Origin: an uncultured Verrucomicrobiota bacterium
GTDB taxonomy: Bacteria; Verrucomicrobiota; Verrucomicrobiia; Opitutales; Seribacteraceae
Reading direction: 5' to 3'
DNA length: 64,000 bases
NCBI GenBank assembly: GCA_902569115.1
Contig: CACFTI010000010.1
Location: 1 to 64,000 of the forward strand
Position 1 is the first letter of the stretch. Every line of letters starts with the position of its first letter. A program made the translations under genes and the position numbers. Positions 44,504-54,041 of the stretch are shown here, piece after piece. The notes under the pieces are model-generated. The model made no database searches, was not told where the DNA came from, and was given only the letters and a program-made list of their open reading frames with translations.

Positions 44504-45349
44504 ATGACTCGTCAAATGGAAAAATTAACTTCACAAAATTTTTTTTTAGTCGATAACGGTTCTCTTAGACCTGAATCTATTCTTTATATCCGTGAAATAG
44601 CAGATGATTTAAATAAATCTACCGGAGTTTCGATTATTCCAAGTGGTATAATGCATTCGCATAAAGTGGATGCGTCGAAATTAAACGGAATGCCCTCCCT
44701 TTCAATGGACTCCCTATTTAATGAGAGGAATGGTGATGCATTTGATTCTTTGGCAATTATCCCACTGTTCTTCGGGCCAAGTTTGGCCATCACTGATTGG
44801 TTGCAAAAAAAACTGGAAGAATGGCAGAGCCTCGGAAGCAACAGGGAATTTGTTGTTGCCGACTGCATTTATCGGCACGGAGATGAAAGAATTGCTGAAG
44901 CCTTAACGGAAAATGTGGTCAGTTTTATTTCAAAAAAAGACAAATCAAAGCCATTTGTTATTTTAGTTGATCATGGAACTCCTCTTCCAAGTGTAAATCT
45001 TGTCCGAGAGCAGTTAGGGCAAATAATGGTGAAGAAATTAGACGGTTTGATTTCAGGCTTTTCGACAGCATGCATGGAAAGAAGACCAGATTCTAAGTAT
45101 GATTTTAATGATCCGTTATTAGGGCAGTTACTTATCGATGTCCAAAATCATGGACACAAAAAGGTTATTCTTGCACAGTTGTTTTTGGCACCTGGTCGGC
45201 ATGCAGGAACCAATGGTGATATTGCCGAAATTTGTGAGCCGTTTGTAAAAAATGGATTGGATGTCAGAAGAACTCCGGTCTTGGGAAAACATCCTTTAGT
45301 GCAACAAGTCCTCTCAGAAAGGGTGCAGGAAATATTGCGAATAGATTAA
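44504..45349 (+). CDS. CbiX/SirB-like chelatase domain protein
   Basis: A 281-residue protein with two CbiX-type halves. The first begins FLVDNGSLRPES and the second VILVDHGTPLPSVN, where the usual His of the H-G-S motif is Asn in the first and His in the second. A late LAPGRHAGTNGDIAEI is the typical strand carrying the second metal-coordinating His. Family members insert Co or Fe into sirohydrochlorin. No cobalamin or siroheme genes lie nearby, so metal and substrate are unknown. Confidence 0.8.
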   Translation: MTRQMEKLTSQNFFLVDNGSLRPESILYIREIADDLNKSTGVSIIPSGIMHSHKVDASKLNGMPSLSMDSLFNERNGDAFDSLAIIPLFFGPSLAITDWLQKKLEEWQSLGSNREFVVADCIYRHGDERIAEALTENVVSFISKKDKSKPFVILVDHGTPLPSVNLVREQLGQIMVKKLDGLISGFSTACMERRPDSKYDFNDPLLGQLLIDVQNHGHKKVILAQLFLAPGRHAGTNGDIAEICEPFVKNGLDVRRTPVLGKHPLVQQVLSERVQEILRID

Positions 45350-45358
45350 GGCCACGAT

Positions 45359-46246
45359 TTAAAAAGAAGTTAGCCAAACCCCGATTAATAATAAAAGGGC
45401 TCCGATCATTCTCCTCAAAAAAAGTGATGCTGAGGAATGACCCTCCTTCAGACCTAGCCATCCTCCAAAAATCACTACGAGAATAACCGACCAAAAACCT
45501 CGTCCTGCATAAAAAATATTTGCCTCTGTCGGAACTTGGTAAAGACCAATAGCCATAGACATACAGATAGCTTGTCCTCCCATAGGTAGAGCCGAGAGCC
45601 AGATCCAAATGTCTGTTCCTTTTCGATAGGGTAAGAAAGATCCCTCAGTCCAAGGGATTATGATAATTGATATCAAGCCAACAGATCCAAAAACGATGAA
45701 GAGCAAAAAGAAAGGATCTGAATTATGGGTGAAATAAGGAACCAGTGAGTCGAGAAGTCCAAATCCAGCAGCACCGGCGACTGCTAGGAGTAATCCTTGA
45801 ATTGAAAAAACGGACCCTTTACTTGGCCACCCGATTAATCCTATGGACAAAGTGGAAAGTCCCACGGCAACCCATGTAGAGATTGTTATCTCATTAGGTA
45901 CAAGGTTGAATAATACTACGAAAAAAGCCACAAAAACTGGCTTGGTTCCCATTATTGGAGTCATGAGGCTTGCATCGCCCCGTCGAAGAGAAAGAAAGCA
46001 AAGCATTTGGGATAGGAAAAAAAGAATTCCCAAGAGGAAACCAGAGAGAATAAAGTCCAAGGAAAGCTTTTTCTCAGCGAGAAAAGGATAGGGTATAAAG
46101 CAAGCCGACATAAATATATTCGAGAAGACCAATGATCTCAGGGTTCCGGATCCAAGCTCGAGACCTCTTTTGCAAAGAAGGGCACTGCAAGCATACAGAA
46201 AGCCTGCGGCCAAAGCTAAAAAATATGCAGGCGAGTCTTCGTTCAA
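45359..46246 (-). CDS. EamA-type drug/metabolite transporter
   Basis: A 295-residue membrane protein of about ten hydrophobic segments, formed by two EamA repeats as expected for the DMT superfamily. The first repeat begins near ALAAGFLYACSALLC and the second near LLLAVAGAAGFGLLDS. Substrate cannot be told from sequence. It converges with the CbiX-like gene, with 9 bases between the stops. Confidence 0.9.
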   Translation of the reverse strand: MNEDSPAYFLALAAGFLYACSALLCKRGLELGSGTLRSLVFSNIFMSACFIPYPFLAEKKLSLDFILSGFLLGILFFLSQMLCFLSLRRGDASLMTPIMGTKPVFVAFFVVLFNLVPNEITISTWVAVGLSTLSIGLIGWPSKGSVFSIQGLLLAVAGAAGFGLLDSLVPYFTHNSDPFFLLFIVFGSVGLISIIIIPWTEGSFLPYRKGTDIWIWLSALPMGGQAICMSMAIGLYQVPTEANIFYAGRGFWSVILVVIFGGWLGLKEGHSSASLFLRRMIGALLLLIGVWLTSF

Positions 46247-46275
46247 ATCAGGTTATTTATGATTGGAAACGACAA

Positions 46276-47226
46276 TTATAGCTGATTCAGGAATTTGGAT
46301 GAGTAGGATGAACAATCTTGAGGAGATAATTCTTTTGTTCCAAAAATTAGTCTGTACTTTACATCCAAAGGACGATCGGGTGTGACTGAACTTTTGAAAT
46401 AAGAGCCAAATCGACCGTAGTCTCTTTCGCTGTAAAAACTAGGTTTTGGGTTATTTTTATGGTCAAGATAAAGAGTGAAATATCTCACATTTCCAATGAC
46501 AACGCTTTGAGCCTTCCAATTCAAATTTTTCATATCTTTGTTTTGAGGCCAGTTCTTGGTGTTGCCCATGGAATCTTTTCCGTCATTGGGGCGAATATAA
46601 TAAGTTTTCTTGAATGTTGATTCGGCTACCTCATTAGATGCTCTAAACTGAAATCCTGCGTGTTGGGGATCTCCATCTAAAGTAACTTTTGGTTGGTTCG
46701 TGGATAAAGTAGAGTCAAAGTCAATTTGTAAACGCCCTTCCTTGTTAAATTGAAAAGTCAGTTTGCGTCTTTCCGTAATAAAAATGGTTCCGTCGTCGAC
46801 CCGCCAGGCAATTTCACTTTCCAGAAAGGCTTTTCGTGCATCCGCATTATGACTTATTATTTTTTCGTGCGTTTGAAATCCTCTTTTGCAGTGCCAGGTA
46901 TCAACATTAACCTGCTCTCCGTTTTTATTCAGAGCAGAGCATTTGGAGAATCCAAAATAAATGCCACGATGGTGAGTGAATTTTCCTCCGGGTCCTTTGG
47001 TGACAAATTTTTCGCCTTTCTTATCATATAAATGAAAGAAGGGTTTGTAAGTTCTTTCTCTATCTTGAGGGTCCATTCGTTCGTAAACATAGCGGGCAAC
47101 CTTTTGGTCTCCCCATGAAAGATCGAAATTCTTTCCTTTAGTTTCCATCCATGAAAACTTTGCCTGTGCTACACACAAAGGAAAAAAAATGAATAGGTAC
47201 TTAGTTTTATTTGAAAATTCTTGCAT
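46276..47226 (-). CDS. Exported DUF6807/PmoA-like protein
   Basis: A 316-residue protein with a signal peptide (residues about 10-22). The conserved patch PGGKFTHHRGIYFGF near residue 80 and a late NPKPSFYSERDYGRFG match the DUF6807 (PmoA-like) family, which is frequent in Verrucomicrobiota and Planctomycetota. The biochemical role is not known, and the name does not imply methane oxidation here. It is probably periplasmic. Confidence 0.82.
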   Translation of the reverse strand: MQEFSNKTKYLFIFFPLCVAQAKFSWMETKGKNFDLSWGDQKVARYVYERMDPQDRERTYKPFFHLYDKKGEKFVTKGPGGKFTHHRGIYFGFSKCSALNKNGEQVNVDTWHCKRGFQTHEKIISHNADARKAFLESEIAWRVDDGTIFITERRKLTFQFNKEGRLQIDFDSTLSTNQPKVTLDGDPQHAGFQFRASNEVAESTFKKTYYIRPNDGKDSMGNTKNWPQNKDMKNLNWKAQSVVIGNVRYFTLYLDHKNNPKPSFYSERDYGRFGSYFKSSVTPDRPLDVKYRLIFGTKELSPQDCSSYSSKFLNQL

Positions 47227-47350
47227 CCCTTTCTTTTACCTTTCCCATGGTTACTGTTCCAAGCTAAAAGACTTGGGTCTATTGAAATTAATATTCAGTG
47301 GTGCAATGAATTAGTCTCGTATTTTTGCATATGATAAATAGATCAAATGA

Positions 47351-48301
47351 ATGCGTTTAGATTACTGGCTGTGTCTATGTCTTTTTTCATCGAGTCTTTC
47401 TGGTGTTATAGATTTCAAAAATAATGTTTGGCCGATACTTGAGGAAAGATGCATTGAGTGTCATCGTGCACCCTATGAAAGGAATGGAGTAATTAAAAAG
47501 CCGAAAGCTGGACTCAGGCTTGATGGGGCAGCTCATATTATGTACGGCAGTGATGAATCTCCCGTTGTGGTAGTGGATCATCCAAGCAGAAGTTCCCTCT
47601 ATCAAAGAGTAATTCTTTCTCCAGATGATTCAGATCATATGCCGCCCAAGGGTGAACCTTTAACTAAATCGCAAAAAGAGATCCTCAGAATGTGGATTGC
47701 CCAAGGTGTGGATTTTGGTTCTTGGGTGGGGGCTACCGATGGGATTCAGGATCTGACGGAAAGAAGAAAAGCGGATCAAGTTCTACAAGCAACTTATTTA
47801 AAAGAATTTGATGTTTTGGCAGAGGGGGTTGTTGCTGTAGAAGGCAATTTTGTGAAAGAAATTGCTCTTTCAACTGGTTTAATGATTAGACCCTTGGGGG
47901 TGGGTTCAAAGCTTTTGGAGGCACGGGTTGTTACCGAACCTAGCCAGGTTGGAGACAATTCGGTCAGGAAACTTCTTTCCCTTAAAGACAACCTGGTCTC
48001 ATTAGATTTGAGGAATACAAATGTGACGGATGACTCGTTGAAAATCATCTCTTCTTTCCCTCGATTAAAAAAACTTAACCTAATGGGGACGCAAATTAAT
48101 TCAGATGGGCTAGGTTCTTTAAATAGACATAAAAATTTGGAAACCCTCAACCTCGTAAATACGAGTGTTACGGATGAGGCAACTGACATCCTTATTTCTA
48201 TGCCTCTTTTGAGAAGAGTTTATTTGTGGAAATCTGCTTTTACAAAACAAGGGATTTTAACCCTGAAAAAAGAAATGGGTGATCTGATTGTTAGTTATTA
48301 G
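47351..48301 (+). CDS. Heme c domain protein with leucine-rich repeats
   Basis: A 316-residue protein with a signal peptide, then the heme-binding CIECH at residues 34-38, and the surrounding NNVWPILEERCIECH and HMPPKGEPLTKSQKEILRMWI that define the Planctomycete cytochrome c (PSCyt1-like) domain. Residues about 165-310 form leucine-rich repeats (VSLDLRNTNVTDDSLKIIS; LKKLNLMGTQINSDGL; LETLNLVNTSVTDEA). It would carry one heme c in the periplasm. Its stop overlaps the convergent propeller gene by 4 bases. Confidence 0.88.
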   Translation: MRLDYWLCLCLFSSSLSGVIDFKNNVWPILEERCIECHRAPYERNGVIKKPKAGLRLDGAAHIMYGSDESPVVVVDHPSRSSLYQRVILSPDDSDHMPPKGEPLTKSQKEILRMWIAQGVDFGSWVGATDGIQDLTERRKADQVLQATYLKEFDVLAEGVVAVEGNFVKEIALSTGLMIRPLGVGSKLLEARVVTEPSQVGDNSVRKLLSLKDNLVSLDLRNTNVTDDSLKIISSFPRLKKLNLMGTQINSDGLGSLNRHKNLETLNLVNTSVTDEATDILISMPLLRRVYLWKSAFTKQGILTLKKEMGDLIVSY

Positions 48302-49515
48302 AGATTATTCTTTTTACTGAGTTTCCAAAGAGCTCTGTCTGACCGAACAAAAATTGAGCCTTTATCCGCAGCCGGAGTGCAAAGAATCGTATCTTTTAGA
48401 TCGATTTCTCTAATAACTTTAGCTTCAGACTCTTCTTTTATATCAATAATTTGACACAAACCTTCTTCGCTAAAAATAAAGAGCAGGTTTGAGGTAACTA
48501 TTGGGGAACCACTGATAGGACCTTTCATTCTGAGTCTCCAATTTATTTCACCGGTTTTAATAGATGCAGAAGTGAGAACATTAGCTCGGTTAATGACAAA
48601 AACTTGATCGCCTGAAATCGCGGGGCTTCCCGTTCCGGGAGCCAACTTATTGTTTCTCCATAGTTGTTCAGGATTTTGTCCATATTCAGGCGTTCTGAGT
48701 GCAGTTAAACCATTTGATGGCACCAAAAGGGTTTTGTTCTCAAAACTAATGGCACTTGAAGGTATGGTTGAAGCTCCATCCTTATACTGCCACATAAATT
48801 CTCCATTTACTGGCTTGAGAAAGGATATGCCTTCCTTTGACTGAAGACCAACCCATTCAAATGATTTGTTTTTAAGAACAATGGGCGAAGTCCAATTGGC
48901 ACCTCTGGGCCTGTCTTTTTTCCATAGGGTAGTACCGTTTTTTAAGTTTAAGCCAAAAGTAAAGGAATCAGCATCGTTTTCCACTTGGGAAACCAAAACG
49001 CCTTGTGCAACAACGGGGGAGGATGACATCCCAAGTCCATTCGCAATATTGGGATAATCGAAAGTAAGACCCCGAAGCCAAATTAAATTTCCTTTGAGGT
49101 CGAGGCAGAAAATGTCGTTGGATGAAAACTGAGCTACGACCACATTCCCATCGCTTACCATCGTTGAAGCGGCAACACATGTTTTATTGTGACAAATTGT
49201 TCTGCCAGTGGCACGAAATATTCGCTCCCAAACTTTGTTTCCATTGACTGTCTCATACGCAAGCACATGAAGGTTGGACTGTTGTGAACCGCTTGATGCG
49301 GTTACAAAGAGCAAGTCTCCCACCACGATGGGGCTGGATAATCCTCTTCCTGGAAGAGGGACTTTCCATGAATCTTTGGAAGTTTGAGATAAGGTTGCAG
49401 GTATTTCCCCCTTGCTTAAGCCATTACCTTCAGTTCCTCTGAATCCCCGCCAATCAGCATTCAAAAAGTATGTTGTCCACGCCAAGGATGTAATGAGTAG
49501 AAATTTTTTTTTCAT
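48298..49515 (-). CDS. Exported PQQ-binding-like beta-propeller protein
   Basis: A 405-residue protein with a signal peptide and several outer membrane assembly-like / PQQ propeller blades. The start WRGFRGTEGNGLSKGEIP is a conserved opening in Verrucomicrobiota and Planctomycetota outer-membrane propellers. Blades include LSSPIVVGDLLFVTAS, MSSSPVVAQGVLVSQV, GSPAISGDQVFVIN and SGSPIVTSNLLFIFS. No catalytic Asp/Glu/PQQ-ligand set of a true dehydrogenase is obvious, so binding or scaffold function is as likely. Its ATG lies 1 base past the stop of the upstream gene. Confidence 0.85.
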   Translation of the reverse strand: MKKKFLLITSLAWTTYFLNADWRGFRGTEGNGLSKGEIPATLSQTSKDSWKVPLPGRGLSSPIVVGDLLFVTASSGSQQSNLHVLAYETVNGNKVWERIFRATGRTICHNKTCVAASTMVSDGNVVVAQFSSNDIFCLDLKGNLIWLRGLTFDYPNIANGLGMSSSPVVAQGVLVSQVENDADSFTFGLNLKNGTTLWKKDRPRGANWTSPIVLKNKSFEWVGLQSKEGISFLKPVNGEFMWQYKDGASTIPSSAISFENKTLLVPSNGLTALRTPEYGQNPEQLWRNNKLAPGTGSPAISGDQVFVINRANVLTSASIKTGEINWRLRMKGPISGSPIVTSNLLFIFSEEGLCQIIDIKEESEAKVIREIDLKDTILCTPAADKGSIFVRSDRALWKLSKKNNL

Positions 49516-50613
49516 TTAATTTAAAGATTGAAGTTTGGTGCCGCTTAAGTCGGTTATTCTGAAGCAAAATTCCCATTGTTTTGTCCAGCTTTCAGTTTGT
49601 TCATTTTGACATACTTTAACCAAAATGCGGTTTTTACCCTTTCGTAAATTACCATCCAGTATGAATTGATCCACTCTTGTTGCCCCGCGATGATATTCGT
49701 CCCGTGCAAAAATCAACTCATCGTTTATCCATAATTTCCAAGCATTTTTAGATCCAATACGAAATTGAACCATTTGATCCTGCATTGAATCAAATTCGGC
49801 GTATGCGTAACAAAGCACCTCTTTAATATGCCCAAAGGGTTGATTTAAATCGAGTAGACCAAGTCGATCTGAAGTCGAAAAAGTTTGCCATGCAACAGGG
49901 CCATTTTTCCCCTCATGTTTTTTATTTATCGAATCCAGAGTGTTTTCTGGTGAGTAAGGAATATTGAAACCATTCCTAGAGGAGTTATCAAATGGACCAA
50001 TCACTTTCCATTCTGTTAGGAATCCCATTTTTTGGGCTAAATCGATTTGCTTGCCCAAACCTTTGAGCTCTTTGCATGCGTATTCTATTTGATCAACATC
50101 ACGGGCTTTTCCTAATGCATATTCATATGCTTCAATGGCTTGCAGTTCATTTTCGAGGTCGCCAGCCTGGTTTAAAAGTAGTTGAACCCCTTCACGTCGC
50201 AAGGACGGTTCTGGGTCCTCGATAAATGTTGGAATCAGGGATTCTGCAATTTGCGGAACAGCGGAAGAAAGAAAATCAAACGCGGAACGACGGGAGCTTC
50301 CTTCATTATTATAATCTTTTATGAATTTAATAATTTCTTCCTTAGGAAGTGAATCACCGCCCGATTTTTCTATTATTTCAAAAATAGCTGCTCTTATCCA
50401 GTTGTCGCCTAGATCGTTAGCCTGATTCATAATATAAAAAAATGAAGGGATATCGGCAGAGCTCATTTTTTCTACAGATGACCATTGTTTTACTAAATTC
50501 TCGTTACCTGAACCTTTGGGACCTAGTTTGATGATCGCATCAAATAAGTCATCATTGCAAAAAACAGGATGCATCAAAATACAAAACAGTAGAAGAAACA
50601 GATACTTGAACAT
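49516..50613 (-). CDS. Exported HEAT-like repeat protein with C-terminal beta domain
   Basis: From the ATG at 50613 (M5 of the longest frame) the protein is 365 residues with a signal peptide. Residues about 30-190 are alpha-helical with HEAT-like pairs (for example IPTFIEDPEPSLRREGVQLL). The C-terminal ~170 residues are beta-rich, with a jelly-roll-like WKLWINDELIFARDEYH and LRKGKNRILVKVCQNE; this pattern occurs in exported Verrucomicrobiota/Planctomycetota proteins beside PQQ propellers. The stop directly abuts the propeller gene, so the two are coupled. Confidence 0.7.
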   Translation of the reverse strand: MFKYLFLLLFCILMHPVFCNDDLFDAIIKLGPKGSGNENLVKQWSSVEKMSSADIPSFFYIMNQANDLGDNWIRAAIFEIIEKSGGDSLPKEEIIKFIKDYNNEGSSRRSAFDFLSSAVPQIAESLIPTFIEDPEPSLRREGVQLLLNQAGDLENELQAIEAYEYALGKARDVDQIEYACKELKGLGKQIDLAQKMGFLTEWKVIGPFDNSSRNGFNIPYSPENTLDSINKKHEGKNGPVAWQTFSTSDRLGLLDLNQPFGHIKEVLCYAYAEFDSMQDQMVQFRIGSKNAWKLWINDELIFARDEYHRGATRVDQFILDGNLRKGKNRILVKVCQNEQTESWTKQWEFCFRITDLSGTKLQSLN

Positions 50614-50707
50614 GATAAAGATCAAAGACTTTCACATCAAAAATCACAAAGAAAAAATTCTCTGTTTTTTGCTTTCCTTTATTTAATCTATGGTAAACAT
50701 CCCTGCC

Positions 50708-51604
50708 ATGAGAAGTAAGAAATTTTATTCATTTTCAGTTTTGGGTTTTTGCTTAAACTTATTTTCTTCTGAGCCCGAAATTTTTCAGTTGTGGCCAACC
50801 GCCGTTCCAGGTGAAATAAAGGGAGAAGTTGGAGAAGAGGAATATCGGAAACCGAAGCCTGGGAGTAATGATGTGCTACGGATTGCCAATGTGTCTGAAC
50901 CTACCATCTCTCTTTTCAAACCCCGGGCTTCTAAATCCATTGGAACTACAGTGATTGTATGTCCTGGTGGGGGATACAATATCCTCGCCTATGAACATGA
51001 GGGTACTCAAGTTTGTGAATGGCTCAATGATTTGGGAATCACGGCTGTGCTATTGAAGTACCGTGTTCCTCGCAGGAAAAATCGCCCTCCACATGAAGCT
51101 CCGCTACAGGACTTACAGAGAGCCATTGGTTTAGTTCGGGAAAATGCCAAATCGTGGAAAATTGATCCTGAAAAAGTTGGAGTACTTGGATTTTCGGCTG
51201 GAGGTAATTTAGTTATGATGGGACTGACTTCCTTTGATGAAAGGAGTTATGCTCAAGTTGATAAAGCAGATAAGTTTTCTTGTAGACCGGATTTTGGGAT
51301 TTTGATCTATCCTGCCTACCTCGTTGATCGTAAGAAAAGAAATGAACTTTTACCTGAGATTCAAATCACCTACAATACGCCACCTTGTTTTTTTGCTCAT
51401 ACTGGCGACGATCATGTCCCAGGGGAGGGTAGTGTTTTGGCTTACCTTGCTTTGGAAAAAGCAGGAGTAAAGGGGAACGAATTGCATGTTTTTCCTTTTG
51501 GTGGTCATGGTTATGGGATGCGCAAAACAAATAATCCGGTATCTCAATGGCCCAGCCACGCCGCGAAATGGATGGAGTCAATGAAACTAATAGAACTTAG
51601 ATGA
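50708..51604 (+). CDS. Exported alpha/beta-hydrolase, acetyl-esterase-like
   Basis: A 298-residue protein from the ATG at 50708 with a signal peptide. It has the oxyanion-hole segment VCPGGGYNILAYEHEG, nucleophile elbow VLGFSAGGNLVM, a late Asp region, and the catalytic His near GGHGYGMR. The BD-FAE/Est-like pattern suggests deacetylation of plant or algal polysaccharides. An upstream in-frame ATG (50690) adds six residues and is less likely. It overlaps the next gene by 4 bases. Confidence 0.87.
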   Translation: MRSKKFYSFSVLGFCLNLFSSEPEIFQLWPTAVPGEIKGEVGEEEYRKPKPGSNDVLRIANVSEPTISLFKPRASKSIGTTVIVCPGGGYNILAYEHEGTQVCEWLNDLGITAVLLKYRVPRRKNRPPHEAPLQDLQRAIGLVRENAKSWKIDPEKVGVLGFSAGGNLVMMGLTSFDERSYAQVDKADKFSCRPDFGILIYPAYLVDRKKRNELLPEIQITYNTPPCFFAHTGDDHVPGEGSVLAYLALEKAGVKGNELHVFPFGGHGYGMRKTNNPVSQWPSHAAKWMESMKLIELR

Positions 51605-52617
51605 ACTTTACTAACAAAGCAGTCAGGTACAAAGAACATGGAGACCCCAGTGATGTTTTATTTCTTGAAGAATTGTCGGTTGAAAAACTGGGGTCTAGAG
51701 AAGTGCGTATTGAGATTGTTGCTTCCTCGGTACATCCCTCGGATATAGGTTTAGTTCAGGGGAGTTATGGAAACTTAAAAAAACTGCCTGCAGTTGCAGG
51801 TAGGGAAGGAGTTGGGAAAGTAATTGAAGTTGGATGTGATGTCCCAAAAGATGTAATGAATAAGATCGTTGCTGTTCCAGATACAACCGGGGCATGGCAG
51901 AGCTATTGTAATGCATGTGTGGATGATTTGATTCTGCTACCTGCACTTGTGCCTTACAATCAACTTGCGGTAAGCATTTTAAATCCAATGACCGCCTGGC
52001 GTTTGCTTAATGATTTCGAATACTTGCGGGAAGGAGATACCATAATTCAAAATGCCGGAAATTCTGCGGTTGGCTTAGCGGTTATACAATTCGCAAAAAG
52101 AATGGGTCTTACTTGTATAAGTCTTGTGAGAAGTGAAGATAGGCGAAAAGATTTGGAAAATTTTGGAGGTAAAGAAGTATGGCTGGACGACGAAGATGTA
52201 CCTCATCGTGTTCGAGATTTTACCAACAATAAAAGCTGTGTTATGGCTCTAAACTCGGTGGGTGGTCGAAGTGCCATTCGTCTGGCTAAGTGCGTAAGTC
52301 AGGGTGGAGTGCATATAACTTTTGGTGCGATGGACTCTGCTTCAGTGCGTTTTCCCACCCGTAATTTGATTTTTGATGATATCCGTTTTGTAGGTTTCTG
52401 GCTTGATCGATGGAAAAGTCAAAAAAGCCCGACCCAACTTAGAAATGCGATCGAAGAGGTATTACAACCGCTTGCATTGAATGAAATAAAGTATCCAATT
52501 GACTCGGTATTTTCGATGGCTGATTTTTCCTCAGCAATTCAGCGAAATTCAGAATCGAGGTTTGGAAAAGTTATCCTCACTAATGACATAGAAAATTTGG
52601 AAAAGTCTATGAACTGA
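51601..52617 (+). CDS. Medium-chain dehydrogenase/enoyl reductase-like protein
   Basis: A 338-residue zinc-free MDR protein. The segments SSVHPSDIGLVQGSYG, LPAVAGREGVGKVIEVG and the NAD(P) loop QNAGNSAVGLAVIQFAKRMG match mitochondrial-type 2-enoyl thioester reductase (MECR/ETR-like) proteins. The typical structural zinc Cys cluster is absent. It may reduce enoyl thioesters or quinones; the substrate is not known. It starts in ATGA overlap with the esterase stop. Confidence 0.85.
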   Translation: MNFTNKAVRYKEHGDPSDVLFLEELSVEKLGSREVRIEIVASSVHPSDIGLVQGSYGNLKKLPAVAGREGVGKVIEVGCDVPKDVMNKIVAVPDTTGAWQSYCNACVDDLILLPALVPYNQLAVSILNPMTAWRLLNDFEYLREGDTIIQNAGNSAVGLAVIQFAKRMGLTCISLVRSEDRRKDLENFGGKEVWLDDEDVPHRVRDFTNNKSCVMALNSVGGRSAIRLAKCVSQGGVHITFGAMDSASVRFPTRNLIFDDIRFVGFWLDRWKSQKSPTQLRNAIEEVLQPLALNEIKYPIDSVFSMADFSSAIQRNSESRFGKVILTNDIENLEKSMN

Positions 52618-53479
52618 TCCGTTTCCGAATAGAGGATAAAGAAAAGTATTTTCCGGGACAAACTGTGTGGTTGGGATGTAGCACCTTATGGGTGGTTACC
52701 TGATTTGGAGTTAGTTGACATTTATTCATTAGGTATTCGCAAAGACCTTCGAGACTTTTCATCTGTTTTTCCGTAGGAGAACGAAGTTCGAAATTTCCGA
52801 TAAGGCATATTCCGATGCTTGTTTTATTATCAGAAAGCTTTTTCATGTGTCCTCCATCCAGTTGACCTTTCCACCTTCCGCCTATGTAGATCTCCCCATC
52901 GTAAGCTTTTCTTGAACCGTTTGAGATTACAAAATGGTACGCAAGACCATTTTTCATTCCTCTAGCTTTATGCACCCTATGCATATTTAAGGCATCATCT
53001 ACCGGAGTGGCTGAATGATGTATGACAATTTTTTTCCACCGTCCAGATCTCGTTTTGGTTTTATTAAGAGAACTGATTGTGCTGCTGGATAAAAGTGAGT
53101 TTGGCTTCAAGGAAGAGCCTTTAAGCGGAATGAGTAGTTTTTGCCCAATTTTGATGAGATCTGGCCTCTGGATTTTGTTTACATCGATTAGCGTAGATTG
53201 CTTGACCCCAAATCTTGCTGCAATGGATCCAAGACTATCTCCTTTACGGATTTCATAAGTAATCTTTTGAACATCACCTGATGGGATTTTCAGTTTTTTT
53301 CCGACATAAAGTAGGTTCGGATTACTTATTTTGTTTAATGCCTGTAATGCGGAGGTTGAAACACCATATTTTTTTGCAATACCCCCCAAAGTCTCATTTT
53401 TTTTGACCACATGAGTAACCTCGCCGAAAAGAGACAAGCAACAGGACAAAAATCCCACCATCAGAATTAACTTCACCAC
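52607..53479 (-). CDS. LysM-containing N-acetylmuramoyl-L-alanine amidase
   Basis: A 290-residue exported protein with a signal peptide, two LysM repeats (residues about 22-66 and 73-117, with NETLGGIAKKYGVS and GDSLGSIAARFGVK), and an Amidase_2 domain. Zinc and catalytic residues are visible in IVIHHSATPV, GLAYHFVI, and HKVLHPNHTVCPGKYF. It cleaves the amide between muramic acid and the stem peptide. It overlaps the convergent MDR gene by 11 bases. Confidence 0.94.
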   Translation of the reverse strand: MVKLILMVGFLSCCLSLFGEVTHVVKKNETLGGIAKKYGVSTSALQALNKISNPNLLYVGKKLKIPSGDVQKITYEIRKGDSLGSIAARFGVKQSTLIDVNKIQRPDLIKIGQKLLIPLKGSSLKPNSLLSSSTISSLNKTKTRSGRWKKIVIHHSATPVDDALNMHRVHKARGMKNGLAYHFVISNGSRKAYDGEIYIGGRWKGQLDGGHMKKLSDNKTSIGICLIGNFELRSPTEKQMKSLEGLCEYLMNKCQLTPNQVTTHKVLHPNHTVCPGKYFSLSSIRKRISS

Positions 53480-53589
53480 AATATCCTTGTAGGCATTTCA
53501 TCCCTTTTATGGCAACTACGAATTCGATTTTTTAAAAGACAGAAAGCTTTGGTTTGTGCGGGTGAAACATTTAGGTTTTAATTAGATCA

Positions 53590-53982
53590 ATGAATTTGAT
53601 AACAAAAGCTTGGTTGGTCTCTCAGGGATTGTTGGTTTTAACAGCCGTAATCATTCAAGCGACTTTCTATCGTGAAATCAAAGTTGGTCCTATGCTGGGC
53701 ATGCAAAAGCGTGACTATTGGGACATTATCAAAAATGTGGAACCGCAAATCCCCAAATTTGCTATTGAAAATAATCTTCCTCCGAAAAGGTATGATGCGA
53801 GGTTAGAGCTTTCTCAATCTGAAATAGAACGTGCCAACCTCGGGGCTTATCGTAAAGCTTATCGACAGGAGGAAGGAATTAGAATGGCATTTAAGGGAGG
53901 TATTTTGGTTAATTTGATATATTTTACTCTTTATCATTTGCTTGTTCGTTACTTTAAGAAGCAATTAAGAAGAAACAACTGA
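53590..53982 (+). CDS. Unknown membrane protein (130 aa)
   Basis: A 130-residue protein with hydrophobic segments at about 8-25 and 105-120 flanking a hydrophilic 70-residue loop rich in Lys, Arg and Glu. The topology would place the loop on one side of the membrane. No domain is recognised. It precedes the outer-membrane protein gene and may share its transcript. Confidence 0.6.
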   Translation: MNLITKAWLVSQGLLVLTAVIIQATFYREIKVGPMLGMQKRDYWDIIKNVEPQIPKFAIENNLPPKRYDARLELSQSEIERANLGAYRKAYRQEEGIRMAFKGGILVNLIYFTLYHLLVRYFKKQLRRNN

Positions 53983-54041
53983 CTAAATCTTTGTTCCTTT
54001 ATTGTTGCATTACTCTTTTGAACAGGTTGCATAAGAGGAAA

